Shown: positions 58,712-64,000 of the stretch, piece after piece | How the letters are laid out: the number at the start of each line of letters is the position of its first letter | Position numbering within the stretch: the stretch's first letter is position 1 | From: Sulfuricella sp. | Lineage (GTDB): Bacteria; Pseudomonadota; Gammaproteobacteria; Burkholderiales; Sulfuricellaceae | Direction: 5' to 3' | Assembly: GCA_023266195.1 (NCBI GenBank) | Contig: JAHFRP010000001.1 | Span: 186,001 to 250,000 of the forward strand | Length of the DNA stretch: 64,000 bases | Translations under genes and position numbers: made by a program | Notes under the pieces: generated by a model | Database searches by the model: none | What the model saw: the letters and a program-made list of their open reading frames with translations, nothing else | Told to the model about the DNA's origin: nothing

Positions 58712-59161
58712 ATGCTTCACGAAAATGCTTATCCTTTCGATATCCTGCTGCTGGAGGACGAGCCGGCGGACGCCAATCTGGTGCGCGCCGCGCTCAGGGA
58801 GGGTAAAGTCTACTGCCATTTGCACCATGTGATGGACGGTGTCGAGGGGCTGGACTTCCTGCGCCGCGAAGGCGAAAACCACCGGGACGCGCCGCGGCCG
58901 GACCTGATTCTGCTCGATCTCAACATGCCGCGCATGAATGGCCGCGAGTTCCTCTCCGCCGTCAAGGCCGATGCGATGCTCCAGTCCATTCCGGTGGTGG
59001 TGCTGACTACGTCGGACGTCGAGCGCGACGTGATAATTGCCTATAAACTCGGCGCCGCCGGCTATATCACCAAGCCGGTGGACATGGAGCAGTTTGTCGA
59101 TGCCGTTCGCCAGCTCGGCAACTACTGGTTCACGCTGACCCGTCTGCCGAAGAAGGATTGA
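58712..59161 (+). CDS. Single-domain response regulator (Rcp1-like)
   Basis: 149 residues, receiver domain only. LLLEDEPADANLVRAAL with the acidic pair, phospho-accepting Asp69 in LILLDLNMPRMNG, VVVLTTSD, and KPVDMEQF. No output domain. This is the type found with phytochrome-like kinases, where it relays phosphate or acts by protein contact. It is downstream of both kinases and just before the nifB promoter region. Confidence 0.92.
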   Translation: MLHENAYPFDILLLEDEPADANLVRAALREGKVYCHLHHVMDGVEGLDFLRREGENHRDAPRPDLILLDLNMPRMNGREFLSAVKADAMLQSIPVVVLTTSDVERDVIIAYKLGAAGYITKPVDMEQFVDAVRQLGNYWFTLTRLPKKD

Positions 59162-59365
59162 GCTAGGAGCCTGTCGGACTTAAAGGAACTCGGCGGCAAA
59201 TCCGCCTGACCGGTCCATATTTCGCCGCTTTTTTGGTCAATAGAATAACTATTGGCCGGCAAAACCGGACAAAATCTGTCCTCGCCCAGCCGAATTTTCG
59301 CTTCGATTCTTCAAGCCCGGCAGGCTCCTGCGCCGTGTCGCATTCCCCACTTCCCGCCCGCCTTT

Positions 59366-59381
59366 TGTCGTATTCGAGACA
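59366..59381 (+). promoter_or_regulatory. NifA upstream activating sequence for nifB
   Basis: TGT-N10-ACA exactly (TGT at 59366-59368, ACA at 59379-59381). Centre lies about 79 bases before the -12 element, within the normal range for NifA enhancers. Confidence 0.85.
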
Positions 59382-59439
59382 ATGCCAACATGTTCTGTAA
59401 CTTAATGTTTTTATAGCAATATAATAGATATACGCTGCG

Positions 59440-59455
59440 TGGCACGGTTGTTGCA
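59440..59455 (+). promoter_or_regulatory. Sigma-54 promoter of nifB
   Basis: TGGCACG-N4-TTGCA, a full consensus match with GG at 59441-59442 and GC at 59453-59454. Predicted start around 59465, giving a 24-base leader with AAGGAG before the ATG at 59489. Confidence 0.95.
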
Positions 59456-59488
59456 GAAAGTCAGGCAAAGCCAACAAGGAGCCACGCG

Positions 59489-60967
59489 ATGCCACCAAAA
59501 GTCATTCCCATATTTGCCCCCCAGGCGGCCCAGACTTCGGGCTGCGGCGCGAAGGGCGGTTCCGGCAAGTCGAGCTGCGGATCTTCCGCCGCGCCGGGCG
59601 ACATGTCGCCCGAGGTGTGGGCCAAGGTCAAGGACCATCCCTGCTACAGCGAGCAGGCGCATCACCACTTCGCGCGCATGCACATCGCCGTGGCGCCGGC
59701 CTGCAACATCCAGTGCAACTATTGCAACCGCAAGTACGACTGCGCCAACGAGAGCCGGCCCGGCGTGGTGAGCGAGAAGCTCACGCCCGAGATGGCGGCG
59801 AAGAAGGTGCTGGCGGTGGCGGCGGAGATTCCGCAGCTTTCCGTGGTCGGCATCGCCGGGCCGGGCGATGCGCTGGCCAACCCGCAAAAGACCTTCCATA
59901 CCTTCAACCTGATCCAGCAAGCCGCGCCGGATATCAAGCTGTGCCTGTCCACCAACGGGCTGGCGCTGCCCGATCACGTGCAGGCGATCGCCGACCTCAA
60001 CGTCGATCACGTCACCATCACCATCAACATGCTCGATCCCGAAGTGGGCGAGCTGATCTACCCATGGATTTTCTACAACCACAAGCGCTGGACCGGGCGC
60101 GATGCGGCCAAAATCCTCACCGAGCGCCAGATGCTGGGGCTCGAGATGCTGACGGCGAAGGGCATCCTGGTCAAGGTGAATTCAGTGATGATTCCGGGCG
60201 TCAACGACCGGCACCTGGCGGAAGTGAACAAGGCGGTGAAGTCGCGCGGCGCCTTCCTCCACAACATCATGCCGCTGATCTCCGACCCGGCCCACGGCAC
60301 CCATTACGGCCTGACCGGCCAGCGCGGCCCGGCGCCGCAGGAATTGAAGGCATTGCAGGACAGCTGCGAGGGCGGCATGAACCTGATGCGCCATTGCCGC
60401 CAATGCCGCGCCGACGCGGTGGGCCTGCTGGGCGAGGACCGCGGGGCGGAGTTCACCAGCGACAAGATCGCGGCGATGGACATCGCCTACGATCCCAAGC
60501 CGCGCCAGGCATACCGGTCTTACGTCGAACGCGAGCGGCGCGACCAGGAAGCGGCGCGCGCGTCCGAGCTGGCGGCGATGGCCGGGCAGGCCGGCGGCGA
60601 CAAGGTGCTGGTGGCGGTCACCACCAAGGGCGGCAGCCGCATCAACGAGCATTTCGGCCATGCCAGCGAGTTCCAGATTTACGAGCTTTCCGGCGCCGGC
60701 GCCAAGTTCGTCGGCCATCGCAAAGTGGAACACTACTGCCAGGGCGGCTGGGGCGAGGAAGAAATCCTGGAGGACGTGACCGCCGCGATCAAGGACTGCG
60801 CCGCGGTGTTCGTCTCCAGGATCGGCCTGTGCCCGCGCAAGGACCTGGCCGCCGCGGGAATCGAAGCGGTGGACGCCTACGCCCACGAATACATCGAATC
60901 GTCGCTGATCGCCTGGTTCAGGCAGCGCCTGGAAAAGGATCAACCCGTTGCGGCAACTGCCGCGTAG
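59489..60967 (+). CDS. nifB: Nitrogenase FeMo-cofactor core synthase NifB
   Basis: Radical-SAM enzyme building the NifB-co 8Fe-9S-C core. 492 residues. The N-terminal part has CGAKGGSGKSSCGSS. The radical-SAM motif C-x3-C-x2-C is at residues 72, 76 and 79 (ACNIQCNYCNRKYDC), followed by GIAGPGDALANP, LCLSTNGLALPDHV and VMIPGVNDRHL. HCRQCRADAVGLLGEDR carries further cluster cysteines. A NifX-like C-terminal domain (about 370-480, starting VAVTTKGGSRINEHFGHA) is fused. First gene of a six-gene nif operon under the NifA/sigma-54 control region. Confidence 0.97.
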   Translation: MPPKVIPIFAPQAAQTSGCGAKGGSGKSSCGSSAAPGDMSPEVWAKVKDHPCYSEQAHHHFARMHIAVAPACNIQCNYCNRKYDCANESRPGVVSEKLTPEMAAKKVLAVAAEIPQLSVVGIAGPGDALANPQKTFHTFNLIQQAAPDIKLCLSTNGLALPDHVQAIADLNVDHVTITINMLDPEVGELIYPWIFYNHKRWTGRDAAKILTERQMLGLEMLTAKGILVKVNSVMIPGVNDRHLAEVNKAVKSRGAFLHNIMPLISDPAHGTHYGLTGQRGPAPQELKALQDSCEGGMNLMRHCRQCRADAVGLLGEDRGAEFTSDKIAAMDIAYDPKPRQAYRSYVERERRDQEAARASELAAMAGQAGGDKVLVAVTTKGGSRINEHFGHASEFQIYELSGAGAKFVGHRKVEHYCQGGWGEEEILEDVTAAIKDCAAVFVSRIGLCPRKDLAAAGIEAVDAYAHEYIESSLIAWFRQRLEKDQPVAATAA

Positions 60968-61001
60968 CGAATTTTTCATCCATCAAGCCAAGGAGATCAC
61001 C

Positions 61002-61220
61002 ATGCCTTACAAAATCGTTTCCGAAGAATGCACCAACTGCGCGGCCTGCGAGACCGAATGCCCGAACGACGCCATCAACGAGAAGAAAAGCATGTTCAGG
61101 ATCGACGGCGCATTGTGCTCGGAATGCATCGGCTACTTCGACGAGCCGCAGTGCATCGCGGTGTGCCCGATTCCCGATTGCATCGTCATCGACGAGAAAC
61201 TGCCGCGCTACGCGGCCTGA
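61002..61220 (+). CDS. 2[4Fe-4S] ferredoxin, FdxN/nif-associated
   Basis: 72 residues. First cluster CTNCAACETECPNDAI; second CSECIGYFDEPQCIAVCPIPDC with the eight-residue insertion typical of nif-linked ferredoxins. AAGGAG ribosome site nine bases before the ATG. Located 34 bases after nifB, it probably supplies electrons to NifB or nitrogenase. Confidence 0.93.
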   Translation: MPYKIVSEECTNCAACETECPNDAINEKKSMFRIDGALCSECIGYFDEPQCIAVCPIPDCIVIDEKLPRYAA

Positions 61221-61231
61221 GGAGTGCCATC

Positions 61232-61597
61232 ATGAAACTCGCCATTTCCCTGCCGGCGGAAAACTTCATCCGCCGCATGATCCGTTTCAACGGTGCCGCC
61301 GGGTCGGGGTTCCGGCTGGTGGTTTCGCCGGGCGGCTGCTCCGGCATGAACTATGAATTTTCCGTGGAAAAGGCGCCGCTGCCAGGTGATGTCGTGGTCA
61401 TGCACAACGACCTCAGCCTGTTCGTCTCGGCCGAATCGGCGCCGCTGCTGGACGGCGCCACCATCGGCTTCGAGGACAGCATGACCCAGACCCGGCTGGT
61501 GTTCATCAACCCCAACGTCGCCCAGACCTGCGGCGGCGCGTGCAGCAGTTCCGCCGCCGCGGCGAATGTCGTGAGCGTGGTGCGCACGCCGGTATGA
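61232..61597 (+). CDS. Nif-associated IscA/HesB-type Fe-S assembly protein
   Basis: 121 residues. A-type scaffold fold with cysteines in SPGGCSGMNYEF near 34-45 and QTCGGACSS near 104-112. The C-terminal CGGAC differs from CGCG of general IscA but is common in nif-linked members. GGAG ribosome site. Starts 11 bases after the ferredoxin gene and its stop overlaps the nifZ start (ATGA). Confidence 0.9.
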   Translation: MKLAISLPAENFIRRMIRFNGAAGSGFRLVVSPGGCSGMNYEFSVEKAPLPGDVVVMHNDLSLFVSAESAPLLDGATIGFEDSMTQTRLVFINPNVAQTCGGACSSSAAAANVVSVVRTPV

Positions 61598-61881
61598 AGA
61601 TCAGCCGCGACAGCGACGTCGTCGAGCTCGACGCCCCGCCGCGTTTCGACTACGGCCAGAAAGTGCGCTCGCGCATGAACGTGCGCAACGACGGCACCTT
61701 TCCCGGCCGGGAGATCGGCGACGTGCTGGTAAAAAAGGGCGACATCGGCTACGTCGCCAGCATCGGCACCTTTTTGCAGCAGTTCTACATCTACGGCGTG
61801 GATTTTTACGAGCGCGGCCACGTGGTGGGCATGAAGGGGCGCGAGCTGGATTCGGCGGAAGCGCAAGGAGAAAACCAATGA
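61594..61881 (+). CDS. nifZ: Nitrogen fixation protein NifZ
   Basis: 95 residues. PRFDYGQKVRSRMNVRNDGTFPG, GDVLVKKGDIGYVASIG and FLQQFYIYGVDF match NifZ, which aids P-cluster maturation on the MoFe protein. Overlaps iscA and nifT by ATGA on both sides. Confidence 0.92.
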   Translation: MKISRDSDVVELDAPPRFDYGQKVRSRMNVRNDGTFPGREIGDVLVKKGDIGYVASIGTFLQQFYIYGVDFYERGHVVGMKGRELDSAEAQGENQ

Positions 61882-62087
61882 AAGTGATGATCCGGAAGGA
61901 CTCGGCGGGTTTCCTGACCGCCTATGTCGCGAAGAAAGACCTGGAAGAGCCCATCGTCGAGATGGAAAAGCCGGAAATGTGGGGCGGCGTGGTCACCCTC
62001 GCCAACGGCTGGAAATTCGCCTTGCCGGAAATGGCGGCGGATACGCGCCTACCGCTGACGGTGGAAGCGCGCAAACTGGGAGAATGA
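61878..62087 (+). CDS. nifT: Nitrogen fixation protein NifT/FixU
   Basis: 69 residues. MKVMIRKDSAGFLTAYVAKKDLEE and GGVVTLANGWKFALPEM are characteristic. Exact function unknown; not essential in tested species. ATGA overlaps with nifZ before and the SIR2-like gene after. Confidence 0.92.
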   Translation: MKVMIRKDSAGFLTAYVAKKDLEEPIVEMEKPEMWGGVVTLANGWKFALPEMAADTRLPLTVEARKLGE

Positions 62088-62926
62088 GCATGGACGCCAC
62101 TCTGCATGAAATCGCCGCGGCCCTGGGCGCGGGCAAGGTCGTGCCCTATCTCGGGCCGGAGCTGCTGGAGCAGGGCGGCGAGCCTATCGTTCCCGCCACG
62201 TTCGAGGCGCTGGCGAGCCGGCTTTCCGCCCGTGTGACGGTGCCGTTCAAGATCCGCACCAACATGACGGCGGCGGCGCAGTATATCGAAAACTTCAAGC
62301 ACCGCAAGACGCTGGTTGCGGTGATGAAGGAGATTTTTCAGCCGACGGTCGCGCCTTCCGCCTTGCACCTCTACTTCGCCTCGTTGCCGAATCTGCCGCT
62401 CCTGGTGGACACCTGGTACGATGCCGCCGCTTCGTTCGCGCTGCTGGGGCGCCCGAGCTGGGGCCAGATCCAGGGTGTGAGCCGCGCCGAGCACCGCGAT
62501 GTCTGGGTGAAATACTACGACGCCGACGGCGCCGAAAGCGGCGAATCCCAGGCGGAAAAATGGGGAACCGTGCTTTACAAGCCGTTCGGCTCGATTGCGC
62601 CGGCGGCCAATTTCATCGTTTCCGATTCGGATTTCGTCGAAGTGCTGACCGAGATCGACATCCAGACGCCCATCCCGCCGCAGGTGCAGGCATTGCGCGG
62701 CGGCCGCCGCTTCTTGTTCGTCGGCTGCCACTTCCGCAACCAGCTCGAACGCGCCTATGCCCGCCAGATCATCAAGCGCTCCGGCGACGGCCCGCACTGG
62801 GCGGTGCTGCCGGGCGAGCTCACCAAAAACGAGGTCAAGTTCCTGGAAGAGCAGAATATCCAGCGCCTCGACATGACCCCAGCGGATTTTTTCGTCGCGC
62901 TTTACGGCTTGCAGGCCGCGGCCTGA
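62084..62926 (+). CDS. SIR2-like domain protein in the nif operon
   Basis: 280 residues from the ATG overlapping the nifT stop; a second ATG lies six bases on. LGAGKVVPYLGPELLEQGG near the N-terminus resembles the nucleotide loop of SIR2-like (SIR2_2) proteins. RRFLFVGCHFRNQLERAYARQII near 215 fits the later Rossmann strand. No zinc-binding cysteine quartet, so not a classic deacetylase. Such domains often bind or degrade NAD in defence systems, but tight coupling to nifZT argues for a nitrogen-fixation role, perhaps NAD sensing. Confidence 0.82.
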   Translation: MSMDATLHEIAAALGAGKVVPYLGPELLEQGGEPIVPATFEALASRLSARVTVPFKIRTNMTAAAQYIENFKHRKTLVAVMKEIFQPTVAPSALHLYFASLPNLPLLVDTWYDAAASFALLGRPSWGQIQGVSRAEHRDVWVKYYDADGAESGESQAEKWGTVLYKPFGSIAPAANFIVSDSDFVEVLTEIDIQTPIPPQVQALRGGRRFLFVGCHFRNQLERAYARQIIKRSGDGPHWAVLPGELTKNEVKFLEEQNIQRLDMTPADFFVALYGLQAAA

Positions 62927-62956
62927 CCAAAGAAGTAGCCGGTTTTAAGGACCCGA

Positions 62957-63406
62957 ATGCACACCTGCCGAATCATCGAGGCGACAGCCGCCGACATCCC
63001 GGCGCTGGTGCCGCTGCTCTCCCAGCTTTTTACCCTGGAAAGCGATTTCCAGCCCGACCCCGCCAAACAGGCCGCCGGCCTGCGCCTGATCGTCGAGAAT
63101 CCGGCGCGGGGCAGTATTTTCGTGCTGCGCAGCGACGAGCAAATCATCGGCATGGCCAACGCGCTGATCACCATCAGCACCGCCGAAGGCGGTCCGGTGC
63201 TGATCCTGGAGGATGTGATCGTGGCGGTATCCCATCGCGGCAAAGGCCTGGGCCGGATGCTGGTGAATCATGTGCTGGACTGGGCGAAGCAACAAGGCAT
63301 GCCGCGGGTTACGTTGCTGGCGGACCGGGACAACCTCCCGGCGCTGCGTTTCTACGAGAAACTCGGCTTCCGCGCTTCGGCCATGAAGGTTTACCGCCAT
63401 TCATGA
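62957..63406 (+). CDS. GNAT-family N-acetyltransferase
   Basis: 149 residues. The acetyl-CoA loop VIVAVSHRGKGLGRMLVNHVLDWA is near 88-110 and ALRFYEKLGFRASAMKVYRH near the C-terminus. It begins 30 bases after the SIR2-like gene, on the same strand, and may be the last gene of the nif operon. Substrate unknown. Confidence 0.9.
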   Translation: MHTCRIIEATAADIPALVPLLSQLFTLESDFQPDPAKQAAGLRLIVENPARGSIFVLRSDEQIIGMANALITISTAEGGPVLILEDVIVAVSHRGKGLGRMLVNHVLDWAKQQGMPRVTLLADRDNLPALRFYEKLGFRASAMKVYRHS

Positions 63407-63483
63407 GGCTCACCGCCGTTGCCGGGTGTTGTAGAATCGACCCTGAAGCGGCTCCTGCCCCGGAGCCGACCAAGGGGGATAAC

Positions 63484-63852
63484 ATGAAAACACGCATGTC
63501 GGTTTTTTTCACCGGTTTGTTCATGGCCGTCTCGGCTCTGGCCCAGGCGCCCGTGGAGGAGCATGGCTTGCACAGTAGCCCGGTGGAGCAGGCGCAGCAC
63601 CAGGAAAGCTTCGCCGTCAAACAGCTGGAGCAGAGCGAAGCGCAGGTCAGAGCCGCCCAGCAGGACGTTGCCGAGGCGAAAAACGCCTATCAGCAGGCCA
63701 GGAAACAGGCGGATGACGCCCGCCACCGGCTGGACGATGCGGAACGCGCGCTGAAGGCCGCCAGGTCCCGGCAGGATGAAGCGCAACGCCGCGAGCAGGC
63801 CGCTTCCGCCACCGTGCAGAAAGCCTGGGAGAAAGACGGCAGCCGGCGCTGA
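63484..63852 (+). CDS. Small periplasmic coiled-coil protein
   Basis: 122 residues. Signal peptide at about 1-21 (VFFTGLFMAVSALAQA), then one long charged helix (about 45-115) with heptad spacing of Ala/Leu and many Gln, Glu, Lys and Arg. Not recognised. A GGGGGAT element precedes the ATG. It may be structural in the envelope; no partner is evident. Confidence 0.7.
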   Translation: MKTRMSVFFTGLFMAVSALAQAPVEEHGLHSSPVEQAQHQESFAVKQLEQSEAQVRAAQQDVAEAKNAYQQARKQADDARHRLDDAERALKAARSRQDEAQRREQAASATVQKAWEKDGSRR

Positions 63853-63883
63853 AAATAGTATCCATCCACGTGCGGCCGCGCCC

Positions 63884-63944
63884 GTAGGTGCGAATTCATT
63901 CGCACAATAGCCGGCGCCGATCGTGCGAATGAATTCGCACCTAC
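63884..63944. repeat. GTAGGTGCGAATTCATTCGCAC inverted repeat
   Basis: Perfect 22-bp arms at 63884-63905 and 63923-63944 with a 17-base centre; each arm holds its own GCGAAT-like palindrome. REP-like intergenic element. The remaining 56 bases to the window end show nothing recognisable. Confidence 0.85.
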
Positions 63945-64000
63945 AACTCCCTCCGTTTCCGCCGGTCTTTGCCTTCCATGCGGCGTAATCCTCGCCACCC

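Noticed and set aside
62084-62926. SIR2-like gene as phage-defence system
   Set aside because: No defence partners nearby; ATGA coupling to nifT points to the nif operon.

Overview
The window looks like chromosome of a Gram-negative, chemolithoautotrophic, sulfur-oxidising and nitrogen-fixing betaproteobacterium, probably near the Sulfuricellaceae/Gallionellaceae/Thiobacillaceae. This is inferred from gene content and high GC, not from a marker-gene comparison. Supporting signals are a mutL-miaA / exbB-exbD-lpxK-kdsB-adk housekeeping order, LPS genes, a QmoAB-HdrCB electron-transfer complex, pyrophosphate-linked sugar metabolism and a nif gene block.

Layout. 1-8.4 kb: housekeeping (mutL end, miaA, a membrane protein plus xseA on the minus strand, exbBD, lpxK, a Trm112-like protein, kdsB, adk). 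8.5-18.6 kb: pyrophosphate genes (PPi-phosphofructokinase, H+-pyrophosphatase, soluble pyrophosphatase). They surround a minus-strand TonB receptor / orphan substrate-binding protein / diguanylate cyclase operon. 18.8-24.3 kb: qmoA-qmoB-hdrC-hdrB and a small acidic protein. 24.4-25.8 kb: amt behind two NtrC boxes and a sigma-54 promoter. 25.8-28.4 kb: HD-GYP phosphodiesterase and a U32 peptidase-like tRNA hydroxylation protein. 28.7-36.3 kb: a tightly overlapping operon korA-korB-FeS-flavoprotein-NuoF-like, followed by mdh, which together look like a fragment of a reductive or branched TCA cycle. 36.5-42.3 kb: a second TonB receptor and dnaE. 42.3-43.9 kb: a c-type cytochrome, a candidate small RNA, a cupin and a small membrane protein. 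44.2-63.4 kb: nifA and the nifB-fdx-iscA-nifZ-nifT-SIR2 operon, separated by about 14 kb. That gap carries a REC-PAS-GGDEF-EAL protein, a third TonB receptor operon (receptor, sulfotransferase, ThDP enzyme, substrate-binding protein) and a two-kinase/response-regulator set.

Regulation can be read directly. NifA carries the four-cysteine spacing of oxygen-sensitive NifA proteins. nifB has a TGT-N10-ACA upstream site and a consensus -24/-12 promoter. nifA has a near-consensus -24/-12 element. amt has tandem NtrC boxes plus a -24/-12 promoter. These place nitrogen fixation and ammonium uptake in one sigma-54 network.

The most unusual DNA is intergenic. Three unrelated 7-bp repeat families each form an inverted array that ends at the start codon of miaA, kdsB or a phosphoesterase gene, and none of the three genes has a visible Shine-Dalgarno sequence. 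Several other dispersed hairpin repeats fill the remaining gaps. The best candidate for an undescribed protein system is the recurring association of a TonB receptor, an orphan PF04392-like substrate-binding protein and membrane signalling proteins, seen at 13-17 kb and 49-59 kb.
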